Shown here: positions 37,094-46,546 of the stretch, in pieces
Layout of the letters: every line of letters starts with the position of its first letter
Position numbering within the stretch: the stretch's first letter is position 1
Source of the DNA: Mesonia aquimarina
GTDB lineage: Bacteria; Bacteroidota; Bacteroidia; Flavobacteriales; Flavobacteriaceae
Assembly: GCF_003667275.1 (NCBI RefSeq)
Contig: NZ_RCNV01000012.1
Location: 1 to 64,000, forward strand
Reading direction: 5' to 3'
Length of the DNA stretch: 64,000 bases
The notes under the pieces: generated by a model
Database searches by the model: none
Told to the model about the DNA's origin: nothing
The model's input: only the letters and a program-made list of their open reading frames with translations
Made by a program: the position numbers and the translations under genes

Positions 37094-37921
37094 ATGTCGG
37101 TTAGAAAATTAAAACCAATTACTCCTGGTCAGCGATTTAGAGTTGTTAATGGGTATGACGCCATTACAACTGACAAGCCGGAGAAAAGCTTGCTTGCTCC
37201 GAAAAAAAGATCTGGAGGTAGAAACAGTCAAGGAAAAATGACTATGCGCTATTTAGGTGGTGGTCATAAGAAACGTTATCGTGTTATTGATTTTAAACGT
37301 GATAAGCAAGGTGTTCCTGGAACGGTAGCTTCGATAGAGTATGATCCTAATAGGACTGCTTTTATTGCGTTGTTGAATTATCAAGACGGAGAGAAGCGTT
37401 ACGTGATAGCTCAAAATGGGCTTCAGGTAGGGCAAAATCTTGTGTCTGGTACGTCTGGAATTGCTACAGAGATAGGGAATGCGATGCCATTATCTCAGAT
37501 ACCATTAGGTACAGTAGTTTCTTGTGTTGAGCTGCGTCCTGGACAGGGTGCTGTCATGGCGAGAAGTGCTGGAGCTTTTGCTCAGCTAATGGCTAGAGAA
37601 GGAAAGTACGCTACAATTAAATTACCTTCGGGTGAAACTAGAATGGTTTTAGCTGAATGTTTAGCAACTATTGGTGCTGTGTCTAACAGTGATCATCAGT
37701 TGATGGTTTCAGGTAAAGCGGGTAGAAAACGTTGGTTAGGTAGAAGACCAAGAACAAGACCAGTGGTGATGAATCCTGTAGATCACCCAATGGGTGGTGG
37801 AGAAGGTCGTGCTTCTGGAGGTCATCCAAGATCAAGAAAAGGTCTTCCTGCAAAAGGTTTCAGAACTCGTTCTAAAACCAAATCGAGTAATAAGTATATT
37901 GTAGAACGTAGAAAGAAATAA
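37094..37921 (+). CDS. rplB: 50S ribosomal protein L2
   Basis: L2 is needed for subunit joining and supports the peptidyl-transferase centre. It has 275 residues. The C-terminal block [12 protein letters not shown] carries the universally conserved histidine important for peptidyl transfer. The N-terminal RNA-binding OB fold contains [15 protein letters not shown]. Length and order are normal. Confidence 0.99.
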   Translation: MSVRKLKPITPGQRFRVVNGYDAITTDKPEKSLLAPKKRSGGRNSQGKMTMRYLGGGHKKRYRVIDFKRDKQGVPGTVASIEYDPNRTAFIALLNYQDGEKRYVIAQNGLQVGQNLVSGTSGIATEIGNAMPLSQIPLGTVVSCVELRPGQGAVMARSAGAFAQLMAREGKYATIKLPSGETRMVLAECLATIGAVSNSDHQLMVSGKAGRKRWLGRRPRTRPVVMNPVDHPMGGGEGRASGGHPRSRKGLPAKGFRTRSKTKSSNKYIVERRKK

Positions 37922-37928
37922 TTAAGAT

Positions 37929-38207
37929 ATGGCACGTTCATTAAAAAAAGGACCTTACGTTCACTATAAGTTAGAGAAAAAAGTTGCTCAAAATGTTGAG
38001 TCTGGTAAGAAAACCGTGATCAAAACTTGGTCTCGCGCTTCGATGATTACACCAGATTTTGTAGGGCAAACTATCGGAGTTCATAATGGGAAACAATTTG
38101 TTCCTGTTTATGTTACAGAGAATATGGTAGGTCATAAATTAGGAGAATTTTCACCAACTAGATCTTTTAGAGGTCACGCTGGTGCAAAAAATAAAGGTAA
38201 AAAATAA
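37929..38207 (+). CDS. rpsS: 30S ribosomal protein S19
   Basis: S19 is a head protein near the A-site finger contact with the 50S. It has 92 residues. The family core is [22 protein letters not shown], followed by [18 protein letters not shown]. It lies 7 bases after rplB and 8 before rplV. Confidence 0.99.
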   Translation: MARSLKKGPYVHYKLEKKVAQNVESGKKTVIKTWSRASMITPDFVGQTIGVHNGKQFVPVYVTENMVGHKLGEFSPTRSFRGHAGAKNKGKK

Positions 38208-38215
38208 TTGAAGCT

Positions 38216-38623
38216 ATGGGAGTTCGTAAAAGAGAGAGAGCAGAGCAAATAAAAGAGGCTAAAAAGCAAGTAGCTTTTGCAAAGCTAAATAACTGCCCTA
38301 CTTCACCAAGAAAAATGCGATTAGTTGCAGATTTGGTAAGAGGTGAAGGTGTAGAGAAAGCGCTTCAAATTTTAAAATTCAGCTCTAAAGAAGCGTCAGG
38401 TAGAGTAGAAAAGCTTTTGCTTTCAGCTATTGCAAACTGGCAAATGAAGAATGAAGATGCTAGTTTAGAAGATGCGGAGTTGTTTATTAAAGAGATTCGT
38501 GTGGATGGAGGAAGTATGTTGAAAAGACTTCGTCCTGCCCCACAAGGAAGAGCACATAGAATTAGAAAAAGATCTAACCATGTTACACTTGTGTTAGGAT
38601 CTAATAACAATACACAAAGCTAA
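38216..38623 (+). CDS. rplV: 50S ribosomal protein L22
   Basis: L22 lines the exit tunnel through a long beta hairpin whose tip is the site of macrolide-resistance changes. It has 135 residues. The C-terminal block [19 protein letters not shown] is the conserved hairpin region. The N terminus has about 20 extra charged residues ([15 protein letters not shown]) before the usual start of homology. Confidence 0.98.
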   Translation: MGVRKRERAEQIKEAKKQVAFAKLNNCPTSPRKMRLVADLVRGEGVEKALQILKFSSKEASGRVEKLLLSAIANWQMKNEDASLEDAELFIKEIRVDGGSMLKRLRPAPQGRAHRIRKRSNHVTLVLGSNNNTQS

Positions 38624-38632
38624 GTAAGGAGT

Positions 38633-39352
38633 ATGGGACAAAAAACAAATCCAATCGGAAACAGACTTGGTATCATTAAAGGATGGGAATCTAACTGGTA
38701 CGGAGGAGATGATTACGGTAATAAACTTGCCGAAGATGATAAGATTAGAAAGTATATCCATGCACGTCTTTCAAAAGCTAGTGTATCTAGAGTGATTATC
38801 GAGCGTACACTTAAACTTGTAACCGTTACTATCACCACCGCTCGTCCAGGTATTATAATTGGAAAAGGCGGTCAGGAGGTAGACAAGTTGAAAGAAGAGC
38901 TTAAGAAAATCACAGGCAAGGAGGTTCAGGTTAATATTTTTGAAATTAAAAGACCTGAATTAGATGCTCATCTAGTAGCAGCGAGTGTTGCAAGACAAAT
39001 AGAAAATCGTATTTCTTATCGTCGTGCAATTAAAATGGCTATTGCTGCTGCAATGCGTATGAATGCAGAAGGAATTAAAATCCAGATTTCAGGTCGTTTA
39101 AACGGTGCTGAGATGGCGCGTTCAGAAGCTTATAAAGATGGTAGAATTCCATTGTCAACCTTTAGAGCCGACATTGATTATGCTTTAGTTGAAGCGCATA
39201 CTACTTATGGTAGATTGGGCATTAAAGTATGGATTATGAAAGGCGAGGTATACGGAAAAAGAGAACTTTCTCCGCTTGTAGGTTTATCTAAAAAGCAAGG
39301 AGGGAAATCTGGATCTGGACGAGGTGGTAACAAATCACGTCGTAGAAAGTAA
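38633..39352 (+). CDS. rpsC: 30S ribosomal protein S3
   Basis: S3 forms part of the mRNA entry site and helicase. It has 239 residues. The KH domain has the GxxG loop in [13 protein letters not shown] (about 75-87). The C-terminal domain includes [15 protein letters not shown]-type sequence and ends in a basic Gly/Ser/Lys tail. An AAGGAG sits before the ATG with only one base of spacing, too close to act as a Shine-Dalgarno site. Confidence 0.99.
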   Translation: MGQKTNPIGNRLGIIKGWESNWYGGDDYGNKLAEDDKIRKYIHARLSKASVSRVIIERTLKLVTVTITTARPGIIIGKGGQEVDKLKEELKKITGKEVQVNIFEIKRPELDAHLVAASVARQIENRISYRRAIKMAIAAAMRMNAEGIKIQISGRLNGAEMARSEAYKDGRIPLSTFRADIDYALVEAHTTYGRLGIKVWIMKGEVYGKRELSPLVGLSKKQGGKSGSGRGGNKSRRRK

Positions 39353-39370
39353 TTTTTTAAAGAAAAAGAA

Positions 39371-39790
39371 ATGTTACAGCCTAAAAGAACAAAATACCGT
39401 AAGCAGCAAAAAGGTCGTATGAAAGGAAATGCACAGAGAGGGCATAGACTTTCAAATGGGACTTTCGGAATCAAATCATTAGATTCTAGTTTTGTTACTG
39501 CAAGACAAATAGAGGCAGCTCGTATTGCTGCTACTCGTTATATGAAAAGGGAAGGATCTTTATGGATTAAAATTTTCCCAGACAAGCCTATTACCAAAAA
39601 ACCATTAGAAGTACGTATGGGTAAAGGTAAAGGTAACGTAGAGTATTGGGCCGCTGTAGTGAAGCCAGGAAGAATCCTTTTTGAATTAGGAGGAGTTTCG
39701 ATGGCAACTGCTAAAGAGGCGTTACGTCTTGCAGCGCAAAAATTACCCGTGAGAACTAAATTTATTGTAGCTAGGGATTATCAAGAATAA
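39371..39790 (+). CDS. rplP: 50S ribosomal protein L16
   Basis: L16 organises the A- and P-site tRNA region of the 50S. It has 139 residues. It opens with the family's [18 protein letters not shown] and carries [19 protein letters not shown], which holds the conserved tRNA-contacting arginine and lysines. It precedes rpmC by 11 bases. Confidence 0.99.
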   Translation: MLQPKRTKYRKQQKGRMKGNAQRGHRLSNGTFGIKSLDSSFVTARQIEAARIAATRYMKREGSLWIKIFPDKPITKKPLEVRMGKGKGNVEYWAAVVKPGRILFELGGVSMATAKEALRLAAQKLPVRTKFIVARDYQE

Positions 39791-39801
39791 TTTTTGAAAT
39801 T

Positions 39802-39993
39802 ATGAAACAATCAGAAGTAGAAAAATTATCGGTAGCTGAATTGCAAGAAGAAATTGCTAAAGCAAAGCAATCTTACACAGATTTAAAAATGGCTCATGCA
39901 ATTACGCCGTTAGATAATCCGGCGCAGTTAAGAACTGTTAGAAGGACTAATGCGCGATTAGCAACAGAACTGACAAAAAGAGAATTACAATAA
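39802..39993 (+). CDS. rpmC: 50S ribosomal protein L29
   Basis: L29 is a two-helix protein at the tunnel exit that contacts L23 and helps dock trigger factor. It has 63 residues, normal. The helices are about 5-30 and 38-60; the family motif is LRTVRRTNARLATEL. It is in the standard place between rplP and rpsQ. Confidence 0.98.
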   Translation: MKQSEVEKLSVAELQEEIAKAKQSYTDLKMAHAITPLDNPAQLRTVRRTNARLATELTKRELQ

Positions 39994-40008
39994 TTCTGCT
40001 GAAGTAAG

Positions 40009-40266
40009 ATGGAAAAAAGAAACTTAAGAAAAGAACGTATAGGTGTTGTTACTAGTAACAGAATGGAGAAATCTATTGTTGTTTCTGAAGTAAAGAAAAT
40101 GAAACACCCTATGTATGGAAAATTCGTTTTAAAGACGAAGAAATACGTAGCGCACGACGAGACAAATGACTGCAACGAAGGGGATACTGTAAAGATCATG
40201 GAAACACGACCTTTAAGTAAAACTAAAAGTTGGAGATTAGTAGAAATAATTGAAAGAGCGAAGTAA
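40009..40266 (+). CDS. rpsQ: 30S ribosomal protein S17
   Basis: S17 is an OB-fold primary binder of the 16S 5' domain. It has 85 residues. Conserved blocks are [19 protein letters not shown] and the C-terminal [18 protein letters not shown]. It lies 2 bases upstream of rplN. Confidence 0.99.
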   Translation: MEKRNLRKERIGVVTSNRMEKSIVVSEVKKMKHPMYGKFVLKTKKYVAHDETNDCNEGDTVKIMETRPLSKTKSWRLVEIIERAK

Positions 40267-40268
40267 TT

Positions 40269-40637
40269 ATGGTACAACAAGAGTCTAGATTAAGAGTGGC
40301 AGATAATACCGGAGCTAAAGAAGTATTAGCAATTCGTGTATTAGGAGGTACAAAAAAGAGATACGCTTCTGTTGGAGACAAAATCGTTGTCAGCGTAAAA
40401 GAAGCTACACCTAATGGAAACATTAAAAAAGGTGCAGTTTCTACAGCAGTTGTTGTTCGTACCAAAAAAGAAGTACGCAGACCAGACGGATCTTATATCC
40501 GTTTTGATGATAATGCGTGTGTTCTTCTAAACCCAACTGGGGAGATGAGAGGAACACGTGTTTTTGGGCCTGTGGCGAGAGAACTTCGTGATAAACAATT
40601 TATGAAGATTGTATCATTAGCACCAGAGGTGCTTTAA
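40269..40637 (+). CDS. rplN: 50S ribosomal protein L14
   Basis: L14 forms an intersubunit bridge and contacts L19. It has 122 residues. The signature is [21 protein letters not shown], with [11 protein letters not shown] and [13 protein letters not shown] farther on. In many bacteria it is the first gene of the spc operon; here the run is continuous from rpsQ. Confidence 0.99.
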   Translation: MVQQESRLRVADNTGAKEVLAIRVLGGTKKRYASVGDKIVVSVKEATPNGNIKKGAVSTAVVVRTKKEVRRPDGSYIRFDDNACVLLNPTGEMRGTRVFGPVARELRDKQFMKIVSLAPEVL

Positions 40638-40647
40638 TACAGAAAAG

Positions 40648-40959
40648 ATGGCAAAGCTTAAAATAAAATCAGGAGATACCGTGAAGGTGATTGCTGGAGA
40701 TCATAAAGGTCAAGAAGGTAAAGTACAAGTGGTATTAATTGAAAAGAATAAAGCAATTGTAGAAGGTGTTAACATGATTTCTAAACATGAGAAACCAAGT
40801 GCATCTAACCCACAAGGTGGAATTGCAAAAAAAGAAGCTCCAATCCATATCTCAAACCTTGCTTTAGTAGATAAAGACGGTAACACAACTCGTGTTGGAT
40901 ATAGAATGGAAGGTGATAATAAAGTGAGATTTTCTAAAAAATCTAATGAAGTAATTTAG
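40648..40959 (+). CDS. rplX: 50S ribosomal protein L24
   Basis: L24 initiates 50S assembly by binding the 5' end of 23S rRNA. It has 103 residues. The KOW motif is at the N terminus ([19 protein letters not shown]), with [11 protein letters not shown] and the [15 protein letters not shown] block behind it. It precedes rplE by 2 bases. Confidence 0.99.
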   Translation: MAKLKIKSGDTVKVIAGDHKGQEGKVQVVLIEKNKAIVEGVNMISKHEKPSASNPQGGIAKKEAPIHISNLALVDKDGNTTRVGYRMEGDNKVRFSKKSNEVI

Positions 40960-40961
40960 TT

Positions 40962-41513
40962 ATGAGTTACGTACCAAGACTTAAACAAGAGTATAAAGAC
41001 AAGGTCATTTCAGCTCTTACAGAGGAGTTCAGTTATGAGAATAAAATGCAAGTTCCAAAGCTAACTAAGATCGTTCTTAGTAGAGGTGTAGGTGCTGCAG
41101 TAGCTGACAAAAAACTTATTGACCACGCTGTTGAGGAATTAACCACAATAACGGGTCAAAAAGCGGTATCAACTATTTCTAAAAAAGATGTTGCTACATT
41201 TAAATTACGTAAAGGGATGCCAATTGGTGCAAAAGTTACCTTAAGAGGTGAACGTATGTACGAATTTTTAGACCGTTTAATAACTGCTGCACTTCCGCGA
41301 GTTCGTGATTTTAATGGGATTAGTGCTACAGGATTTGATGGAAGAGGGAATTATAACCTTGGTGTAACTGAGCAAATAATTTTTCCTGAGATCAATATTG
41401 ATAGTGTAAACAGAATTAACGGTATGGATATTACATTTGTAACTACCGCAAATACTGATAAGGAAGCAAAATCATTGTTAACTGAACTAGGATTACCTTT
41501 TAAAAAGAATTAA
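40962..41513 (+). CDS. rplE: 50S ribosomal protein L5
   Basis: L5 binds 5S rRNA in the central protuberance. It has 183 residues. Conserved blocks are [16 protein letters not shown], then [16 protein letters not shown] and the [11 protein letters not shown]-like [12 protein letters not shown] near the C terminus. It is 2 bases before rpsN. Confidence 0.99.
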   Translation: MSYVPRLKQEYKDKVISALTEEFSYENKMQVPKLTKIVLSRGVGAAVADKKLIDHAVEELTTITGQKAVSTISKKDVATFKLRKGMPIGAKVTLRGERMYEFLDRLITAALPRVRDFNGISATGFDGRGNYNLGVTEQIIFPEINIDSVNRINGMDITFVTTANTDKEAKSLLTELGLPFKKN

Positions 41514-41515
41514 TT

Positions 41516-41785
41516 ATGGCTAAAGAATCAATGAAAGCCCGTGAGGTGAAAAGACAGAAATTGGTAGATAAGTATGCTGATAAACGTAAAGCTTTAAAAG
41601 AAGCTGGAGATTATGAAGCATTGCAGAAATTGCCAAAAAATTCTTCACCGGTACGTTTGCATAATCGTTGTAAACTTACAGGTAGACCGAAAGGGTATAT
41701 GAGACAATTTGGCGTTTCTCGTGTTATGTTTAGAGAAATGGCTAATAAAGGATTAATTCCTGGAGTAAAAAAAGCCAGTTGGTAA
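41516..41785 (+). CDS. rpsN: 30S ribosomal protein S14, zinc-free form
   Basis: S14 is a late-assembling 30S head protein. It has 89 residues, the long form. The zinc-ribbon cysteines of the short form are not present: the core reads [20 protein letters not shown] with only one Cys. This is the C-minus type, which needs no zinc. A 56-base structured spacer separates it from rpsH. Confidence 0.98.
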   Translation: MAKESMKAREVKRQKLVDKYADKRKALKEAGDYEALQKLPKNSSPVRLHNRCKLTGRPKGYMRQFGVSRVMFREMANKGLIPGVKKASW

Positions 41786-41833
41786 ATTTATAAATGGGTT
41801 GAAGGTTCATTATTGAAAACCACAACCATAAAT
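41786..41833 (+). promoter_or_regulatory. structured spacer upstream of rpsH
   Basis: ATTTA (41786-41790) can pair with TAAAT (41829-41833), and TGGGTTG (41795-41801) with CAACCA (41823-41828) with one bulged G. The spacer is the longest in this part of the cluster and may be an S8-type autoregulatory site; the pairing is moderate. Confidence 0.35.
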
Positions 41834-41841
41834 TAGAATAG

Positions 41842-42240
41842 ATGAATACAGATCCTATTGCAGATTATTTAACAAGAATTAGAAATGCTGTTGCGGCAAA
41901 CCATAGAGTGGTTGAAATTCCAGCATCTAATTTAAAGAAACAGATCACAAAGATATTATTCGATCAAGGATATGTTCTTAGTTACAAATTTGAAGATGAG
42001 ACCGCTCAAGGAACCATCAAAATAGCTCTTAAGTATGATAAGGATACTAAAGAATCGGTAATTAAGGAGATTCAACGAATAAGTAAACCTGGTTTACGTA
42101 AATATGCAGGTGCTGAAGAATTGCCAAGAATTCTTAATGGCTTAGGTGTTGCTATTGTTTCTACTTCACACGGAGTAATGACAGACAAACAGGCTAGAAA
42201 AGAAAAAGTTGGTGGAGAAGTACTTTGCTACGTTTACTAA
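41842..42240 (+). CDS. rpsH: 30S ribosomal protein S8
   Basis: S8 binds helix 21 of 16S rRNA and, in E. coli, represses the spc operon by binding a similar mRNA structure. It has 132 residues. It opens with [14 protein letters not shown] and ends with the family block [26 protein letters not shown] candidate leader structure lies just upstream. Confidence 0.99.
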   Translation: MNTDPIADYLTRIRNAVAANHRVVEIPASNLKKQITKILFDQGYVLSYKFEDETAQGTIKIALKYDKDTKESVIKEIQRISKPGLRKYAGAEELPRILNGLGVAIVSTSHGVMTDKQARKEKVGGEVLCYVY

Positions 42241-42259
42241 TACTTAAAAGACGAAAACA

Positions 42260-42802
42260 ATGTCAAGAATAGGTAAAAGTCCCGTAACCATTCCAGAAGG
42301 CGTTAATGTAGACGTTAAGAACGGAATAGTAACGGTTAAAGGAAAATTAGGAGAGCTAACGCAAGAGTTCAGCGATATAGATATTAAAATAGAAGACGAT
42401 AAAATCGTTTTAGAAAGACCTTCAGAAAAAAAGGTTTTCAAATCTAAACACGGTTTGTACAGAGCTTTGATTAACAACATGATTCAGGGTGTATCTAAAG
42501 GATATACAAAAGAACTTGAATTAGTTGGTGTAGGGTACAGAGCAACCAATCAAGGGCAGAAGTTAGATTTAGCTATTGGTTATTCTCATAACATTGTAGT
42601 AGATTTAGCTCCTGAAGTTAAGGTTGAAACCGTGAGTGAGAAAGGTAAAAACCCAATTGTTAAATTAACATCTCACGATAAGCAATTAGTAGGACAAGTT
42701 GCTGCAAAAATTCGAGGCTTCCGTAAACCTGAACCTTACAAAGGAAAAGGGATTAAATTTGTAGGAGAGCAATTACGAAGAAAAGCAGGTAAATCAGCTT
42801 AA
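42260..42802 (+). CDS. rplF: 50S ribosomal protein L6
   Basis: L6 lies near the sarcin-ricin loop and factor-binding site. It has 180 residues. It opens with SRIGKSPVTIPEGV, and the C-terminal signature is RKPEPYKGKGIKF. It follows rpsH by 19 bases and precedes rplR by 12. Confidence 0.99.
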   Translation: MSRIGKSPVTIPEGVNVDVKNGIVTVKGKLGELTQEFSDIDIKIEDDKIVLERPSEKKVFKSKHGLYRALINNMIQGVSKGYTKELELVGVGYRATNQGQKLDLAIGYSHNIVVDLAPEVKVETVSEKGKNPIVKLTSHDKQLVGQVAAKIRGFRKPEPYKGKGIKFVGEQLRRKAGKSA

Positions 42803-42814
42803 TAAAGTGTAGTT

Positions 42815-43168
42815 ATGGCATTTTCAAAAGTAAAAAGAAGAAATAAAATTAGAAAAAGGATTCGTAAGAATCTGGTTGGTACAGCTGAAACACCAAGATT
42901 ATCAGTTTTTAGAAGTAATAAAGAAATTTATGCTCAAATAATTGATGATGTTGAGGGGAAGACTTTAGTATCAGCCTCTTCTAGAGATAAAGGTGTAAGC
43001 ACAGAAGGTTCAAAATCTGATGTAGCTACAGCTGTTGGGAAATTAATTGCTGAAAAAGCAACACAAAATGGAATAAATACCATTACTTTTGACAGAAGTG
43101 GTTATTTATACCATGGTAGAGTTAAATCATTAGCAGAAGGTGCTCGCGAAGGAGGACTTAAATTCTAA
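42815..43168 (+). CDS. rplR: 50S ribosomal protein L18
   Basis: L18 binds 5S rRNA with L5 and L25 in the central protuberance. It has 117 residues. The basic N terminus and the block [19 protein letters not shown] are typical, as is the C-terminal [19 protein letters not shown]. Confidence 0.99.
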   Translation: MAFSKVKRRNKIRKRIRKNLVGTAETPRLSVFRSNKEIYAQIIDDVEGKTLVSASSRDKGVSTEGSKSDVATAVGKLIAEKATQNGINTITFDRSGYLYHGRVKSLAEGAREGGLKF

Positions 43169-43174
43169 AAAGAT

Positions 43175-43699
43175 ATGTATCAAGATTATAAAAACGTAGA
43201 ACGTGTAAAGCCAAGCGGCTTAGACTTAAAAGATCGTTTAGTTGGAGTACAACGGGTAACTAAAGTTACTAAAGGTGGTAGAGCTTTTGGATTTTCTGCT
43301 ATCGTTGTTGTAGGAGATGAAAATGGTGTTGTTGGTCAAGGTTTAGGTAAATCTAAAGAAGTTGCAGAAGCTATTGCTAAGGCAGTAGAAGATGCAAAGA
43401 AGAATTTGGTTCGTATTCCCTTACATAAAGGAACTTTGCCTCACGAGCAAAAAGGTAAATATGGAGGAGCTAGAGTATTGTTAATTCCAGCTTCAACAGG
43501 TACCGGTGTAATTGCTGGTGGTGCAATCCGTTCAGTATTAGAATCAGTAGGTGTGCATGATGTACTATCTAAAAACCAAGGTTCTTCTAACCCGCATAAT
43601 GTTGTAAAGGCAACTTTTGATGCGTTACTTAAATTACGTAGTGCAGATACTGTTGCGAAACAACGTGGTATTTCTTTAGATAAGGTTTTTAACGGATAA
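43175..43699 (+). CDS. rpsE: 30S ribosomal protein S5
   Basis: S5 contributes to decoding fidelity and mRNA unwinding at the entry site. It has 174 residues. The double-stranded RNA-binding domain contains [18 protein letters not shown] and [17 protein letters not shown]; the C-terminal domain shows [18 protein letters not shown]. It follows rplR by 6 bases. Confidence 0.99.
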   Translation: MYQDYKNVERVKPSGLDLKDRLVGVQRVTKVTKGGRAFGFSAIVVVGDENGVVGQGLGKSKEVAEAIAKAVEDAKKNLVRIPLHKGTLPHEQKGKYGGARVLLIPASTGTGVIAGGAIRSVLESVGVHDVLSKNQGSSNPHNVVKATFDALLKLRSADTVAKQRGISLDKVFNG

Positions 43700-43713
43700 T
43701 AATTCAAGGAAAC

Positions 43714-43896
43714 ATGGGAAAGATAAAAGTAACTAAAGTAAGAAGTGCGATTAACCGTACTAAAAACCAAAAGCTTACTCTAGAAGCATTAGGATTGAAA
43801 AAAATTGGGCAAAGCGTTGAGCATAATGATTCGCCTAACATCCTTGGAATGGTAAATAAAGTGAAACATTTAGTTTCTGTAGAAGAAACAAAATAA
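43714..43896 (+). CDS. rpmD: 50S ribosomal protein L30
   Basis: L30 is a small 23S-binding protein. It has 60 residues. The family core is KVRSAINRTKNQKLTLEALGLKKIGQSVEHND. It lies in the usual place between rpsE and rplO. Confidence 0.98.
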   Translation: MGKIKVTKVRSAINRTKNQKLTLEALGLKKIGQSVEHNDSPNILGMVNKVKHLVSVEETK

Positions 43897-43904
43897 GATA
43901 AGCA

Positions 43905-44357
43905 ATGGAATTAAATAACTTAAAACCTGCAAAGGGTTCAGTGCGTAGTAATAATAAGCGTGTAGGGCGTGGAGAAGGATCAGGTAAAGGAGGTACTTCA
44001 ACTCGTGGGCACAAAGGTGCTAAATCTCGTTCAGGTTATTCTAAGAAAATCGGTTTTGAAGGTGGTCAGATGCCACTTCAAAGACGAGTTCCTAAATTCG
44101 GTTTTAACAATATTAATCGTAAAGAATACCAAGGTGTTAATTTAGATACGCTTCAACAATTAGTTGATGATGGTAAAATTAAAGATACGGTTGATTTTGA
44201 AACTTTAATCGAAAATCGTTTAGCTAGAAAGAATGAACTGGTTAAGATTTTAGGAAGAGGTGAACTTAAAGCAAAATTAAAGGTTTCTGCTCATAAATTT
44301 ACTGCCTCTGCTAAAGAAGCTATTGAGGCTGCAGGAGGAGAAGCGGTAACCTTATAA
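43905..44357 (+). CDS. rplO: 50S ribosomal protein L15
   Basis: L15 is a late 50S assembly protein. It has 150 residues. The N-terminal tail RVGRGEGSGKGGTSTRGHKG and the block FEGGQMPLQRRVPKFGF are diagnostic. It ends 13 bases before secY. Confidence 0.99.
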   Translation: MELNNLKPAKGSVRSNNKRVGRGEGSGKGGTSTRGHKGAKSRSGYSKKIGFEGGQMPLQRRVPKFGFNNINRKEYQGVNLDTLQQLVDDGKIKDTVDFETLIENRLARKNELVKILGRGELKAKLKVSAHKFTASAKEAIEAAGGEAVTL

Positions 44358-44370
44358 TTAAGACATTAGC

Positions 44371-45708
44371 ATGAAATTTATTGAAACAATAAAAAACATT
44401 TGGAAAATAGAAGAGCTCAAAAATCGTATTTTAGTTACGCTTGGGCTCTTATTAGTGTATAGATTTGGAACACAAATTGTACTTCCCGGAATTGACGCTG
44501 CTCAATTAGCAGATTTATCAACTCAAGCAGATGGAGGTTTACTTGGTTTACTGAACGCATTTACTGGGGGGGCATTTGCAAATGCTTCTATTTTTGCATT
44601 AGGTATTATGCCTTACATCTCTGCATCTATTGTGGTGCAGTTAATGGGTATTGCTGTTCCTTACCTTCAAAAACTCCAAAAAGAAGGAGAGAGTGGTAGA
44701 AAGAAAATTAACCAAATAACACGCTGGTTGACGATTGCTATAACTTTGGTTCAAGGACCAGGTTATATTTATAATCTTTTCTCTACACTACCAGAAAGCG
44801 CTTTTTTAATGGGTGATTCTCTTTCGTTTATTGTTTCTTCTGTAATCATTCTGACAACAGGAACTATTTTTGCAATGTGGTTAGGAGAACGTATTACAGA
44901 TAAAGGTATTGGTAACGGTATTTCTTTGCTTATTATGGTAGGGATTATAGCCACTTTGCCGCAATCATTTTTACAAGAATGGGTTTCAAGAGTTTCTGAA
45001 TCTAACGGAGGTATGGTTATGATTCTTATTGAATTGGTCATCTGGTTTGCTATCATTTTTGCATCAGTAATGCTTGTGATGGCCGTTCGTCAGATTCCTG
45101 TTCAATATGCGAGAAGAAATGCTTCAGGAGGCTATGAAAAAAATATTTTTGGAGGAGCTAGACAGTTTATTCCATTAAAATTAAATGCTTCAGGGGTAAT
45201 GCCAATTATATTTGCACAAGCAATTATGTTTATTCCTGCAGCATTAGCCGGTCTTTCGGATTCAGAAACAGCACAGGGTATAGCAGGAGCTTTTAATAAT
45301 ATATTTGGTTTTTGGTATAACTTAGTGTTCGCACTATTGATTATCATATTTACGTATTTCTATACTGCCATTACAGTACCAACTAATAAAATGGCGGATG
45401 ATTTAAAGCGTAGTGGTGGATTTATTCCTGGAATTAAACCCGGGACAGATACAGCAGAATATTTAGATAGAATAATGTCTCAAATCACACTTCCAGGTTC
45501 TGTATTTTTAGCATTAATTGCGATATTTCCTGCAATTATTGTTTCTATAGGAGTACAGCAAGGATGGGCTCTATTTTTTGGAGGTACATCTTTACTGATT
45601 ATGGTTGGGGTTGCTATAGATACGATGCAACAAGTTAATTCGTATTTGTTGAATAGACATTATGATGGACTAATGAAATCAGGTAGAAATCGAAAAGCAG
45701 TAGCTTAA
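44371..45708 (+). CDS. secY: protein translocase subunit SecY
   Basis: SecY is the ten-helix channel of the general Sec translocon in the inner membrane. It has 445 residues. The first helix (about 20-40), the plug helix region near GIDAAQLADL, and the conserved loop GRKKINQITRWLTI are visible; the C-terminal cytosolic tail ends SYLLNRHYDGLMKSG. The large second periplasmic and C5-type cytosolic loops are complete. adk and map, which often follow secY, are missing; infA starts 3 bases later. Confidence 0.99.
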   Translation: MKFIETIKNIWKIEELKNRILVTLGLLLVYRFGTQIVLPGIDAAQLADLSTQADGGLLGLLNAFTGGAFANASIFALGIMPYISASIVVQLMGIAVPYLQKLQKEGESGRKKINQITRWLTIAITLVQGPGYIYNLFSTLPESAFLMGDSLSFIVSSVIILTTGTIFAMWLGERITDKGIGNGISLLIMVGIIATLPQSFLQEWVSRVSESNGGMVMILIELVIWFAIIFASVMLVMAVRQIPVQYARRNASGGYEKNIFGGARQFIPLKLNASGVMPIIFAQAIMFIPAALAGLSDSETAQGIAGAFNNIFGFWYNLVFALLIIIFTYFYTAITVPTNKMADDLKRSGGFIPGIKPGTDTAEYLDRIMSQITLPGSVFLALIAIFPAIIVSIGVQQGWALFFGGTSLLIMVGVAIDTMQQVNSYLLNRHYDGLMKSGRNRKAVA

Positions 45709-45711
45709 ATT

Positions 45712-45927
45712 ATGGCAAAACAACCCGCGATAGAACAAGACGGAACTATTATTGAAGCATTATCTAATGCAATGTTTAGAGTAGAACTGGAAAATGGTCA
45801 TGTAGTAACTGCGCACATTTCAGGTAAAATGCGTATGCACTATATAAAATTATTACCAGGAGATAAAGTGAAATTAGAAATGAGTCCTTACGATTTAACA
45901 AAGGCTCGAATTACATATAGATACTAA
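45712..45927 (+). CDS. infA: translation initiation factor IF-1
   Basis: IF-1 occupies the A site during initiation. It has 71 residues forming a single OB fold. The family block is [30 protein letters not shown], of which the RMH and LPGD parts are most conserved. It is the last gene before the 116-base spacer that carries a promoter and a hairpin. Confidence 0.99.
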   Translation: MAKQPAIEQDGTIIEALSNAMFRVELENGHVVTAHISGKMRMHYIKLLPGDKVKLEMSPYDLTKARITYRY

Positions 45928-45964
45928 TAATTGATTAAAAGATAGGAGTTTAGAAATTTTTCAT

Positions 45965-45972
45965 TACTTTTG
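45965..45972 (+). promoter_or_regulatory. putative -7 box of an internal alpha-operon promoter
   Basis: TACTTTTG matches TAnnTTTG, 71 bases upstream of the rpmJ ATG. The 116-base spacer is far longer than most gaps in the cluster, which supports an internal promoter. A -33 TTG at the right distance is not evident. Confidence 0.5.
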
Positions 45973-46001
45973 CAATCCGAAAAATTTTTAAATAACTGTA
46001 A

Positions 46002-46018
46002 AACGTTACTATAACGTT
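46002..46018 (+). promoter_or_regulatory. hairpin in the rpmJ leader
   Basis: AACGTTA (46002-46008), loop CTA, TAACGTT (46012-46018): a perfect 7-bp stem with a 3-base loop. Viewed otherwise it is a direct repeat of AACGTTACT (46002 and 46013). It could be an RNA element or a protein-binding DNA site. Confidence 0.45.
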
Positions 46019-46043
46019 ACTTTTATTAGAAAAAACAAAAGAG

Positions 46044-46160
46044 ATGAAAGTAAGAGCATCAGTAAAAAAACGAAGCGCCGACTGCAAAATTGTACGCAGA
46101 AAAGGTAGGCTTTACGTTATTAACAAAAAGAATCCTAGATTTAAACAAAGACAAGGGTAA
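46044..46160 (+). CDS. rpmJ: 50S ribosomal protein L36, zinc-free form
   Basis: L36 is the smallest 50S protein. It has 38 residues, from [11 protein letters not shown] to NPRFKQRQG. The usual CCCH zinc ligands are C11, C14, C27 and H33; here they are S11, C14, N27 and F33, so only one remains and it cannot bind zinc as in the C-plus form. It lies 2 bases upstream of rpsM. Confidence 0.96.
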   Translation: MKVRASVKKRSADCKIVRRKGRLYVINKKNPRFKQRQG

Positions 46161-46162
46161 TT

Positions 46163-46537
46163 ATGGCAAGAATTGCAGGTGTTGACATACCAAAACAAAA
46201 GCGAGGAGTTATAGCATTGACCTATATCTTCGGAATTGGCAAAAGTAGGGCTCAAGAAATCCTTAAAAATGCCAAAGTAGATGAAAGTACAAAGGTTTCT
46301 GATTGGACAGACGAAGAGATTGGTAGAATTCGTGAAACCATTGGTAATTACACAATAGAAGGAGAGCTTCGTTCTGAGGTTCAGTTAAGTATTAAGCGCT
46401 TAATGGATATTGGTTGTTACAGAGGAATTCGTCATAGAACCGGACTTCCTTTAAGAGGTCAGCGAACTAAAAATAACTCTAGAACGCGTAAGGGAAGAAG
46501 AAAAACAGTTGCTAACAAGAAAAAAGCAACTAAATAA
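46163..46537 (+). CDS. rpsM: 30S ribosomal protein S13
   Basis: S13 forms intersubunit bridges B1a and B1b and contacts P-site tRNA. It has 124 residues. It opens [15 protein letters not shown], and the C-terminal signature [16 protein letters not shown] is followed by the basic tail that contacts tRNA. It heads the rpsM-rpsK pair. Confidence 0.99.
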   Translation: MARIAGVDIPKQKRGVIALTYIFGIGKSRAQEILKNAKVDESTKVSDWTDEEIGRIRETIGNYTIEGELRSEVQLSIKRLMDIGCYRGIRHRTGLPLRGQRTKNNSRTRKGRRKTVANKKKATK

Positions 46538-46546
46538 TAAGTAATT

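Noticed and set aside
38626-38631. AAGGAG before rpsC as a Shine-Dalgarno site
   Set aside because: Only one base separates it from the ATG, too short for 16S pairing during initiation.
39205-39474. Minus-strand frame across rpsC/rplP
   Set aside because: It is a shadow of two clear ribosomal genes, with no start context or family resemblance.
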